The notes beneath the pieces are model-generated. The model was not told where the DNA came from. It did no database searches and saw only the letters and a program-made list of their open reading frames with translations. Source: an uncultured Taibaiella sp. (lineage in GTDB: Bacteria; Bacteroidota; Bacteroidia; Chitinophagales; Chitinophagaceae). Taken from it: DNA of 7,932 nt. The stretch lies in NCBI GenBank assembly GCA_946886975.1, contig CAMPJV010000109.1, positions 1 to 7,932 of the forward strand, read 5' to 3'. Of the stretch, positions 1-6,461 are shown piece after piece; position 1 is the stretch's first letter, and each line of letters opens with the position of its first letter. Both the position numbers and the translations under genes were made by a program.

Positions 1-1
1 G

Positions 2-613
2 ACAAGCAGCGGACAATACTGGGCAATGACTTTCCCTGTGACAGGTTTTTCTGGCTTCTTTATACACTCAGGAAATAGTCCACTCGCCATTGATCTGGGT
101 GCAATCAGCGCTATTAACTCAGGTAATCGGAACCGGATTGACTGGCATACTATTTCAGAAAGTGCAGGGGACAAGTTTGAACTGGAAAGAAGTGCTGAAG
201 GGACGAACTTTACGAAGCTAGCAATGATCCATGCAAAAGGTGAGGCAGCGTCTTACAGCTACTGGGATAATGATCCAATTGTCGGCATCAACTACTACCG
301 TTTGAAGATTATAAATGCTCCAGGAAACTTCTCTTATTCAAGAACAGTTTCTGCTACGCTGAAAGGCAATGGCGTCTTCAGTGTTGAAGCATACCCTAAT
401 CCAATGCGTGAGCAGTTTATTGTTGAAGTCGAAGGACAGCCTGCCACAAATGCCTATGTTACTGTGTCCAATCTTGAAGGCAAGGTGCTGAAGCATGTTA
501 GTATGAGCGGGAACAGAGCAGAGGTCAACATGAGCGGATTTGCATCTGGCATTTACCTTATCAAGTACCATGATGACGAGCACAGCGAGACGATCAAAAT
601 GACAAAGCTGTAA
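2..613 (+). CDS. C-terminal part of a T9SS-exported surface protein (5' end outside window)
   Basis: The frame is open from base 2 through the window edge, so the ATG at 26 is internal and about 203 C-terminal residues are visible. The visible part has three pieces. A short beta-rich stretch (FPVTGFSGFFIHSG) is typical of the region before the tail in Bacteroidetes secreted proteins. Next comes a fibronectin-III-like segment, about residues 38-118, with ELERSAEG and NYYRLK hallmarks. Last is a type IX secretion sorting domain, about residues 125-203, starting at YPNP and ending in GIYLIKYHDDE...IKMTKL. Such tails send the protein through the T9SS to be anchored on or released from the outer membrane, with the tail cleaved. 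The catalytic or binding part that would name the protein lies upstream and cannot be seen. The gene ends just before a strong terminator. Family assignment of the tail is secure; the cargo function is unknown. Confidence 0.92.
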   Translation, partial: TSSGQYWAMTFPVTGFSGFFIHSGNSPLAIDLGAISAINSGNRNRIDWHTISESAGDKFELERSAEGTNFTKLAMIHAKGEAASYSYWDNDPIVGINYYRLKIINAPGNFSYSRTVSATLKGNGVFSVEAYPNPMREQFIVEVEGQPATNAYVTVSNLEGKVLKHVSMSGNRAEVNMSGFASGIYLIKYHDDEHSETIKMTKL

Positions 614-633
614 CAGGAAGTTGTAATCTAATC

Positions 634-670
634 AAGAGCTGCCTCCTTAGCACGGACGCAGCTCTTTTAT
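634..670 (+). terminator. Rho-independent terminator of the T9SS cargo gene
   Basis: A perfect 9-bp stem (AAGAGCTGC at 634-642, GCAGCTCTT at 658-666) with a 15-nt loop runs into TTTTATT. It lies 21 bp after the stop codon of the preceding gene, and the next gene starts about 110 bp further on, so the two are separate transcription units. Confidence 0.85.
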
Positions 671-775
671 TGCTGGGAGCTTTTGTTTGACCCTATTGAG
701 GACACTTTCGAGTATAAAATATTTATTTCGTCAGTTTGTGAGATAGCCGATAGGAGCTAACTTGCTTTCGTGTTT

Positions 776-1426
776 ATGAGAAGATTTCTACTGCTATTCA
801 GTCTGTTATTCAATTCAATTATTTCTTATTCACAGTCTTGGACAGACTTCCGGTTTGAATCAGGTGACCTCCTATTCCAGGATATGGATTGCGGGGAACT
901 GTGCGATGCTATTAAAACAGTTACTCCAACTTCGCACGAGCGTCACCCTTCGCATGTTGGATTAGCCTATGTTGTCAAAGACTCTGTGTGGGTGATTGAA
1001 GCATGGGGCGATAACGTTCATCTTATTCCGATACGGCAGTTTCTATTCAGGGGTGAAGGCGAGCAAGGAACACCAAAGGTAATGGTGGGACGAGTGCCAG
1101 CAGAGTATCAGAATCTTGCCGGGCGAGCAGTCGGGTTTGCACTTGAGCAGAGAGGCAGGCCATATGACAAGGTGTTTGAGTATGACAATGGTAAATACTA
1201 TGCAGCGGAACTAATCTTTGATGCTTATAAGGCAGCTAATAGAGGTAAAGCCCTTTTTGATACACATGAAATGAGCTTCAGTGATCCGAAGAACTGGAAG
1301 ATTCACCCCTTCTGGAGAGCCTACTTCGAAGAGCTAAAGGTGAAGGTGCCAGAAGGCAAGACCGGCTTCAATGCGGCGACGCTGGCCAATGATGACAATG
1401 TGGAGATAGTGACATACTTCTATTAA
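776..1426 (+). CDS. Exported YiiX/YebB-type (permuted NlpC/P60) cysteine hydrolase homologue, catalytic Cys replaced
   Basis: The 216-residue product starts with a signal peptide (MRRFLLLFSLLFNSIISYSQS), so it should act in the periplasm or outside. The family consists of circularly permuted papain-fold hydrolases of the NlpC/P60 type, some acting on peptidoglycan or lipid amides. Visible landmarks, in order: GDLLFQDMDCGELCDAI (about 30-46); SHVGLAY with the catalytic His (H60), followed by VWVIEAWG; RPYDKVFEYDNGKYY (about 128-142); and the AAELIFDAYKAAN segment that normally reads CSEL and supplies the nucleophile. Here Cys and Ser are both Ala (codons 1202-1207), so the protein is probably inactive as a cysteine hydrolase, or the sequence carries compensating indel errors. 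The frame is otherwise intact and of full family length. A GTG at 770 is in frame; I prefer ATG 776 because the signal peptide then starts MRRF. An AGGAG lies at 752-756, too far away to decide. Family confident, activity doubtful. Confidence 0.85.
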   Translation: MRRFLLLFSLLFNSIISYSQSWTDFRFESGDLLFQDMDCGELCDAIKTVTPTSHERHPSHVGLAYVVKDSVWVIEAWGDNVHLIPIRQFLFRGEGEQGTPKVMVGRVPAEYQNLAGRAVGFALEQRGRPYDKVFEYDNGKYYAAELIFDAYKAANRGKALFDTHEMSFSDPKNWKIHPFWRAYFEELKVKVPEGKTGFNAATLANDDNVEIVTYFY

Positions 1427-1518
1427 ATTCGGCAGTGCCATATAGCGTGATAGGAAAAAGTTAACTGTGACTTAGTTGGGAATTGCATTAGTTTGCTCAT
1501 CAACAAAACAGAAAAGCC

Positions 1519-2037
1519 ATGTCTTTAAATCACTCCCTGATTGCGGAAATGAAACATGAAGCGGCCAACACCCGCAAGATGCTTGCCTGTGTGCCCGCCG
1601 CACACTTTGACTGGAAACCACATCCTAAGTCTATGACCCTTGGCAGGTTAGCCAACCATGTTGCTGAACTTTCTGGGTGGCCGGAGTACACAATTGAAGC
1701 TGATGGTTTGAACTTTGCAACCATGGAATACAGACCAGCCCCGCCAACAAACACACAAGATCTATTAGACCTGCATGACAAAGGCGTAGTGAAATCACTC
1801 GAATCACTGGGTAAGGTGACAGATGAACAACTCGGAAAGCTCTGGAAGCTTAGCAGCGGTGAAAGAATAATACTTGAACAGCCCAAAGCAGTAGTGTTAA
1901 GAGGCTTGTGCTTCAACCACCTGTACCACCACCGCGGTCAGCTAAGTGTATTCCTGCGTTTGCTGAATATAGCTATTCCGGGCATGTATGGACCGTCGGC
2001 AGACGAAATGGAATCCATGGCAGCGAAGGCAAACTAG
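1519..2037 (+). CDS. DinB-family metal-binding protein
   Basis: This is a 172-residue protein of the DinB/YfiT-like four-helix-bundle superfamily. The three histidines expected to hold the divalent metal are present: H47 in LANHVAEL, and H134 and H138 in NHLYHHRGQLSVFLR. Length and helix pattern are typical, and there is no signal peptide, so it should be cytoplasmic. Some superfamily members are thiol transferases (mycothiol- or bacillithiol-dependent) or damage-inducible proteins, but many Bacteroidetes copies have no known substrate, and nothing here points to one. It follows the YiiX-like gene by 92 bp and is closed by a hairpin at 2061-2087, so it is probably transcribed alone or with the upstream gene. 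The ATG at 1519 fits the family start (short N-terminal helix before the TRKML segment). No Shine-Dalgarno is evident, which is normal in this phylum. Confidence 0.9.
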   Translation: MSLNHSLIAEMKHEAANTRKMLACVPAAHFDWKPHPKSMTLGRLANHVAELSGWPEYTIEADGLNFATMEYRPAPPTNTQDLLDLHDKGVVKSLESLGKVTDEQLGKLWKLSSGERIILEQPKAVVLRGLCFNHLYHHRGQLSVFLRLLNIAIPGMYGPSADEMESMAAKAN

Positions 2038-2060
2038 ATCATATCTGATATTTAATACTC

Positions 2061-2094
2061 ATGCCGTTTCCGTTTAGGAGACGGCATTTCTGTT
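2061..2094 (+). terminator. Hairpin terminator after the DinB-family gene
   Basis: A 10-bp stem with one G-U pair (ATGCCGTTTC at 2061-2070, GAGACGGCAT at 2078-2087) and a 7-nt loop is followed by TTCTGTT. The U tract is imperfect, but the position 23 bp after the stop codon supports a terminator. Confidence 0.65.
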
Positions 2095-2181
2095 ACAGTC
2101 CGTTCCTGATTCAGACCTTCAGGGCATGCTGGCACAAAGTTGTTAAACCTTCATGTGCGACGCAAAAAATATAACGAATTG

Positions 2182-3585
2182 ATGAAATTCCTAAAGATCC
2201 TGGTTATCGTAATATCCGCATTATTAGCCAATTATTCGTTAGGATGGACATATGAAGGGGCAAAGGAGAAGAGAACGGTAGGGAAGGATAGTGTGGTGGT
2301 TGCTGCAAGTCATAAATACAGTCATCTCACTCCTATTAAATGGTTCTTCCTCGGAAAGAACTACCGGAAAGAATGGTCTATCCCTGTAGCCATGCCTATT
2401 TTCCACTTGCAGACGACAAAAGGCGGGTTTACTATTGAAAAGATGGGCGGCGGCCAGCAAACAAAGACCCTACACCTGGTGAACAAAAACGGCTCTGAAT
2501 GGGTACTCCGCTCAGTGGATAAAGAAGTGAGCGACGAAGCCTTTCCTCCCATGTTCAAGCAAAGGTTTGTAAAGAACATTGTTCAGGACCAGATATCCGC
2601 AGCCTATCCATACGCCCAGTTAACGATCCACGACCTTTCAGTGGCAGTGGGAATACCATCTACTACATCGGAGCTATACTATATTCCGGACGATCCCGCA
2701 TTGGGTCAGTTCCGGCCGGTGTTTGCCCACCGAGTATGTTTTTTAAGCCCGAAGGCCATAGACCCCGGGGGTATTCCCCTAAATGACACTACGGCTAAAA
2801 TAGTGCTTATAGATACTGATCGCCTGAAGCAAAGACAGGATATTGACAGCAGGAACAGAGTATTGCAGGAAAGAGTTCTACGTGTGCGACTACTCTACAT
2901 CCTCATTGCAGACTGGGACCGACATAAGGGCCAGTGGGAGTGGGGGAAAATGGACTCGATCGGGTTATACTACTTCTTTCCTGTTCCAGAGGATAGAGAC
3001 CAGGCGTACTTCCTTTCACAGGGAGCTTTACCTGCTGTCGTCAGGTTGTTTGGCATGCCTCACCTGGTAGGGTTTAAGTCTAAACCTAAAAGACTTGAAA
3101 AGCTCAACCATAAAGCACACTCCTTTGACAGGTATTACATGAACGAACTAAACAGAAGTGACTGGGAGCGGATAGTAAAGGAATTCCAGGTACAAATGAC
3201 GGACGAAGTGATACAGACTGCCATAAAAAGACTTCCTCCTGAAGCTTATGCCCTTACTGGTGCAGAAATTGAAGGCAAGCTGAAAAGCAGGAGAGATGGT
3301 CTGCTTGAGCATGCTATGAAGTACTATGAATTCCTGAATGAAGAGGTCAGCATCTTCGGCTCAGCCTCTCCGGAAGTTTTTACCGTGCGTAATTATCCCG
3401 ACAGTGCAGTGGTTACAGTATCAAAACCAAACGACAAAAAGCTATTGTACTCAAGAACCCTTTATCCGGATACGAAAGTGCTGAGCCTTGTAAATGTTGG
3501 AACGAGCGATCGGGTAGATACTTCCGGCTCTCCCATGATGAAGATCCAGTTCCTGGAGGTAAAGCCGGAGGATGATAAAAAGTAA
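2182..3585 (+). CDS. Exported stand-alone kinase-like module of the Bacteroidetes metallophosphoesterase/surface-antigen family
   Basis: The 467-residue protein begins with a signal peptide (MKFLKILVIVISALLANYS) and should be periplasmic or surface-exposed. From about residue 38 (SVVVAASHKY) through FLGKNYRKEW, a glycine-rich GGGQQTK (89-95), VLRSVDKEV (108-116), VQDQISAAYPYA (134-145), IPDDPALGQFRP, DWDRHKGQWEW (244-254), DRDQAYF (271-277) and the helical LPPEAYALTGAEIEGKLKSRRD region (351-372), it follows a module I know as the middle or C-terminal part of proteins of about 1,200 residues, often called metallophosphoesterase or surface antigen. Here there is neither the N-terminal phosphoesterase nor the C-terminal beta-barrel; it ends soon after the sheet region (LLYSRTLYPDTKV). 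The G-rich loop, the Lys after it, DWDRH and DRDQ resemble the nucleotide, catalytic and metal sites of Fam20/HipA/CotH-type kinases (inference). A TTG at 2140 is in frame, but ATG 2182 places the signal peptide at the start. Family match good, activity unproven. Confidence 0.75.
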   Translation: MKFLKILVIVISALLANYSLGWTYEGAKEKRTVGKDSVVVAASHKYSHLTPIKWFFLGKNYRKEWSIPVAMPIFHLQTTKGGFTIEKMGGGQQTKTLHLVNKNGSEWVLRSVDKEVSDEAFPPMFKQRFVKNIVQDQISAAYPYAQLTIHDLSVAVGIPSTTSELYYIPDDPALGQFRPVFAHRVCFLSPKAIDPGGIPLNDTTAKIVLIDTDRLKQRQDIDSRNRVLQERVLRVRLLYILIADWDRHKGQWEWGKMDSIGLYYFFPVPEDRDQAYFLSQGALPAVVRLFGMPHLVGFKSKPKRLEKLNHKAHSFDRYYMNELNRSDWERIVKEFQVQMTDEVIQTAIKRLPPEAYALTGAEIEGKLKSRRDGLLEHAMKYYEFLNEEVSIFGSASPEVFTVRNYPDSAVVTVSKPNDKKLLYSRTLYPDTKVLSLVNVGTSDRVDTSGSPMMKIQFLEVKPEDDKK

Positions 3586-3588
3586 CAG

Positions 3589-3861
3589 TTATTTATCCTC
3601 GTTCGCCAGTTGAGGTTTAGGCTGAATCTTTGCCCACGCAATCGTCAGGATTGTAGAAACGATAATTGAGATGAACACATTATAGAGGTTGAAGGAAGTC
3701 AAATCGCCCCAGCCAATTGCAACACCCGCTAAGCCTACTATTCCACCGATCAGCCCTATTATTAATACCGCTTTCACTCCGCCAATACCTGCTCTTATCT
3801 GTAAAGAACGTGCTATCCATGCGCCCATCAACCCGAAAATAATACATGCTGTAATGCCCAT
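3589..3861 (-). CDS. GlsB/YeaQ/YmgE-family small membrane protein
   Basis: A 90-residue hydrophobic protein with three predicted membrane segments (about 2-17, 30-50 and 59-77) and a short polar C-terminus. The glycine-rich pattern GVKAVLIIGLIGGIVGLAGVAIGWGDLTSFNLYN matches the GlsB/YeaQ/YmgE (transglycosylase-associated) family, whose members are stress-associated inner-membrane proteins without a known enzyme activity; the old name does not show that they act on peptidoglycan. It converges on the kinase-like gene with only 3 bp between the stop codons, and no terminator fits in that gap. It lies downstream of recG on the same strand, but the recG terminator hairpin ends only 32 bp before its ATG, so its promoter must lie in or before that hairpin, or it lives on read-through. 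The family call is good; the physiological role is unknown. Confidence 0.85.
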   Translation of the reverse strand: MGITACIIFGLMGAWIARSLQIRAGIGGVKAVLIIGLIGGIVGLAGVAIGWGDLTSFNLYNVFISIIVSTILTIAWAKIQPKPQLANEDK

Positions 3862-3888
3862 TGCTTTGTCTTTTTAGCTGCTTCTCAA

Positions 3889-3918
3889 AAACTGAAGGGC
3901 TGCCAACGGCAGCCCTTC
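3889..3918 (-). terminator. Rho-independent terminator downstream of recG
   Basis: A perfect 11-bp stem (3894-3904 with 3908-3918) and a 3-nt loop. Read on the minus strand, the stem is followed by AGTTTTTGAG, a T run in the correct position, while the plus-strand side has no T run. It lies about 126 bp after the recG stop codon and only 32 bp before the start of the GlsB-family gene. Confidence 0.85.
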
Positions 3919-4044
3919 TATAGATTGTCCGTATTTGATCTGTAAGGTCTTTTCTCGTCTAAATATCTATTTCCATCCTGCCGATCATCCTGTCAATCTT
4001 ACACTTATGTAAAGATGAAAAACCGTGCCAGCAGGTCCTGATCT

Positions 4045-6198
4045 CTAGCTTATTTTGCTCCACTGCGACTGGTGGGCTTCTTTCATAAGGACATACCTTA
4101 TTCCCTGGTGCTGGGGGGCGGTAAGTGTGGGATCTATTTCCACTATGTGCTGGGCGGCGGTCCTGGTTTGTTCCAGTATTGCCCCATCAAGTATTATGTC
4201 AGCCAGCCTGAACTTTAAGACACCACTTTGCTTAGTGCCATACAGATCGCCCGGTCCCCGCATGGCAAGATCTTGCTCGGCAATGATAAAGCCGTTGGCG
4301 GTGGATACCATGATATCCATACGCTGTTTGCTTTCCTTTGACAGCTTGTTGCCTGTTATCAAAATGCAATAGGACTGCTCACTACCTCTGCCCACTCTTC
4401 CTCTTAACTGGTGTAGCTGAGATAGTCCAAAGCGCTCCGCACTCTCTATAGCCATCACTGACGCGTTAGGCACATTCACGCCCACCTCTATAACGGTTGT
4501 CGCCACGAGCACCTGTGCTTCCCCCTCGGCAAAGCGCTTCATGTTCCTTTCCCTTTCCTCCCGTGGCTGCCGGCCATGCACCATGGCTATGCGATATTTG
4601 TGATCCGGAAAGAATATTTTTACCTGCTCATATCCCGCAAGCAGACTCTCATAGTCCATCTTTTCGGACTCCTCTATCAATGGGTAAACTATATATGCCT
4701 GCCGTCCCTTATCTATCTCCGACCGCATAAACTCCATTACCTTCACCCGCAGCATCTCATTCCTGTGGACGGTCTTAATTTCCTGCCTGCCCGGAGGTAA
4801 TTCATCTATCACCGAAACATCCAGGTCTCCGTAGAGGGTCATTGCAAGCGTTCGCGGTATGGGCGTAGCAGTCATCACCAGCACATGCGGCGCACGATCG
4901 TTCTTTGCCCATAGCCTGGCTCGCTGACCGACACCAAACCTATGCTGCTCATCAATTACCGCCAGCCCGAGATTCTTAAACTGCACGCTCTCTTCAATGA
5001 GTGCATGAGTCCCGATTGCGATGGGTATTGTGCCGTCTGCCAGTCCCTTCAGTATTTCCTTACGCTCTTTGCCCTTTATACTTCCGGTGAGTAGTGCCAC
5101 TGGGATCTGCATGGGCTCCAGCAGGTCCCTCACACCCTGGTAGTGCTGTTGCGCCAGTATTTCAGTAGGCGCCATCATGCACGCCTGGAATCCATTATCC
5201 AGCGCCAGCAGCATTGTCATCACGGCCACTATGGTCTTCCCGCTTCCGACATCACCTTGCACCAGCCTGTTCATTTGCTTGCCGCTGGCAGTGTCCACCC
5301 TGATCTCCTTGAGCACCCGCTTCTGGGCATTCGTTAGCTGAAAAGGAAGATGATCGTGAAAGAAGTTATTAAACTTCGCTCCCACCTGCTCAAACTTATA
5401 GCCGGGTTGTATCGTATGCTGCAACCTGATCTGTGCGATCTTCAGCTGAGAGGCAAACAACTCTTCCCACTTCAGCCTGAATCTGGCTGCCGCCTCATGT
5501 TCATCACTGTCTGGAAAGTGAATCCATCTTAGAGCGTGATAACGGCCGCAGAGCTGATATTGAGCAATGATATTAGACGGCAGTATTTCCGGCAGCTCCC
5601 GCTGACCAATTTTCTCAAAAAGACTCTGCGTTAGCTTGGCAAAAGACCTGTTGGTGATGCCCCTGGCCCTCAGTTTCTCAGTGGTAGGATACACGGGCTG
5701 CCTGCCGGCTACTATAGTTTCTGCAGTCAGCAGGTCTGTCTCAGGGTGGGGGATGTTAACCTCTCCGTTAAAGAAAGCCACCCTGCCGAACACTATATAC
5801 TTCTGATGTTCCTGCAAGGCCTTCTTCATCCACTGAGCCCCCTGAAACCATATAAGCTCTATTTTGCCTGTATCGTCATAGAGGGTCGCCACCAGCCTCG
5901 TCTTCCTTCCCGCGCCTTCTTCGCTAATATTTATAATGGTGCCCACTAACTGCACGAACTCCGTATCCGGCCTTATATCTTTAATCTTCGTAATCTGGGA
6001 GCGGTCGAAGTATCGGTAAGGGTAGTGATATAAGAGATCCTCATAGGTACTTATCTCCAGTTCCTTCCGCAGCAGTTCGCCTTTCTGAGGGCCTACACCC
6101 TTAAGGAATTCAATTGGCGTATCAAGTATGGAAGTAACAGAGCTGATTAAGAGACGGTTTGGAACAAAAATACACAACGCATTTATCTTCAAGTGCAT
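4045..6198 (-). CDS. recG: ATP-dependent DNA helicase RecG
   Basis: RecG is a superfamily 2 double-strand DNA translocase that remodels stalled replication forks and Holliday junctions. All expected parts are present (numbering from ATG 6198, 717 residues): an N-terminal wedge/OB-fold region (LDTPIEFLKGVGPQKGELL, then FDRSQITKIKDI and the beta-strands to about 160); Walker A GDVGSGKT (315-322); APTEILAQQH (about 343-352); DEQHRFGVGQR (416-426); TATPIPRTLA (443-452); MVHGRQPREER (about 539-549); ATTVIEVGVNVPNA (about 566-579); QLRGRVGRG (597-605); and RGPGDLYGTKQSG (647-659). It is intact with no missing catalytic residue. The frame extends to GTG 6246 (733 residues), which would start inside an 11-bp repeat; ATG 6198 is the only in-frame ATG before the conserved part, with TTG 6177 as another option. 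It is divergent from the glycosyltransferase gene, and its own terminator lies at 3889-3918. Confidence 0.97.
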   Translation of the reverse strand: MHLKINALCIFVPNRLLISSVTSILDTPIEFLKGVGPQKGELLRKELEISTYEDLLYHYPYRYFDRSQITKIKDIRPDTEFVQLVGTIINISEEGAGRKTRLVATLYDDTGKIELIWFQGAQWMKKALQEHQKYIVFGRVAFFNGEVNIPHPETDLLTAETIVAGRQPVYPTTEKLRARGITNRSFAKLTQSLFEKIGQRELPEILPSNIIAQYQLCGRYHALRWIHFPDSDEHEAAARFRLKWEELFASQLKIAQIRLQHTIQPGYKFEQVGAKFNNFFHDHLPFQLTNAQKRVLKEIRVDTASGKQMNRLVQGDVGSGKTIVAVMTMLLALDNGFQACMMAPTEILAQQHYQGVRDLLEPMQIPVALLTGSIKGKERKEILKGLADGTIPIAIGTHALIEESVQFKNLGLAVIDEQHRFGVGQRARLWAKNDRAPHVLVMTATPIPRTLAMTLYGDLDVSVIDELPPGRQEIKTVHRNEMLRVKVMEFMRSEIDKGRQAYIVYPLIEESEKMDYESLLAGYEQVKIFFPDHKYRIAMVHGRQPREERERNMKRFAEGEAQVLVATTVIEVGVNVPNASVMAIESAERFGLSQLHQLRGRVGRGSEQSYCILITGNKLSKESKQRMDIMVSTANGFIIAEQDLAMRGPGDLYGTKQSGVLKFRLADIILDGAILEQTRTAAQHIVEIDPTLTAPQHQGIRYVLMKEAHQSQWSKIS
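6165..6192 (-). promoter_or_regulatory. Possible Bacteroidetes-type promoter for recG
   Basis: On the minus strand TTG (6190-6192), a 17-nt spacer and TATTTTTG (6165-6172) match the Bacteroidetes housekeeping pattern TTG / TAnnTTTG. The awkward point is that it lies inside the reading frame, downstream of the preferred ATG at 6198 and overlapping the TTG codon at 6175-6177. Either it is fortuitous in T-rich DNA, or recG starts later than annotated at a non-standard codon. Sequence match only. Confidence 0.35.
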
Positions 6199-6239
6199 TT
6201 CTAAGCATGTGTAGAAATTCTGGATAAGTATAAACCTCC

Positions 6240-6272
6240 ACGACACTCTGACGACACTCTGACGACACTCTG
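6240..6272. repeat. Three perfect 11-bp direct repeats (ACGACACTCTG)
   Basis: The units lie at 6240-6250, 6251-6261 and 6262-6272 with no mismatch and no spacer. Two further in-phase blocks, CTTACAAGCTG (6273-6283) and CTCAGGCTCTG (6284-6294), each share 6 of 11 positions including the final CTG and may be decayed copies. The array sits in the divergent recG / glycosyltransferase region and overlaps only the unlikely GTG start of recG. An 11-bp period is close to one helical turn. Confidence 0.9.
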
Positions 6273-6309
6273 CTTACAAGCTGCTCAGGCTCTGAACAAA
6301 GACTCCAGC

Positions 6310-6342
6310 GAGATTACATTGAGATTGCACTGTGATTACTCC
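6310..6342. repeat. Degenerate 11-bp-period repeat (GAGATTRCAYT-like)
   Basis: Three adjacent 11-bp blocks, GAGATTACATT (6310-6320), GAGATTGCACT (6321-6331) and GTGATTACTCC (6332-6342), share G-GATT-C. The first two agree at 9 of 11 positions, and the third agrees with each of the others at 7 of 11. It lies 120 bp upstream of the glycosyltransferase start, in the same intergenic region as the perfect 11-bp array. Confidence 0.55.
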
Positions 6343-6461
6343 CTGGTTTACCCGGTATTTTTATGGCATTACAGCTACCGGTGTCACGCCTTTGTCTATG
6401 ACAGCATTGCGCATGCGAACCAGTACCCGCCAGCGAAAACAAAAACGTACCTTGCGCCTTC
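6343..6461. other. Leader region upstream of the glycosyltransferase gene
   Basis: No gene is visible in these 119 bp. A TATTTTTA box at 6356-6363 differs from TAnnTTTG in its last base and has no well-spaced TTG upstream, so it is at best a weak promoter candidate. It overlaps the left arm of a perfect 6-bp inverted repeat, CCGGTA (6352-6357) / TACCGG (6376-6381), with an 18-nt loop. No Shine-Dalgarno precedes ATG 6462. Confidence 0.3.

Noticed and set aside
687..718. TTGACC ... TATAAA as a sigma70-like promoter for the YiiX-like gene
   Set aside because: The spacing is 20 bp and the form is not that used by Bacteroidetes; no TAnnTTTG match with a proper TTG was found there, so I list no promoter.
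1530..1916. 128-codon open frame on the minus strand
   Set aside because: It is antisense to the DinB-family gene, whose histidine motifs and length make it the real coding strand; the product is low-complexity and unlike any family I know.
2140..2181. TTG start at 2140 for the kinase-like protein
   Set aside because: It would put 14 polar, basic residues before an otherwise normal signal peptide that begins at ATG 2182.
3919..4044. Possible small gene or RNA between recG and its terminator
   Set aside because: No open frame with a good start, no stable structure besides the terminator and no promoter-like box were seen; it looks like a 3' untranslated region.
6240..6272. Short repeats as a possible CRISPR array
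   Set aside because: The units are only 11 bp and directly adjacent with no spacers, and no cas gene is nearby.
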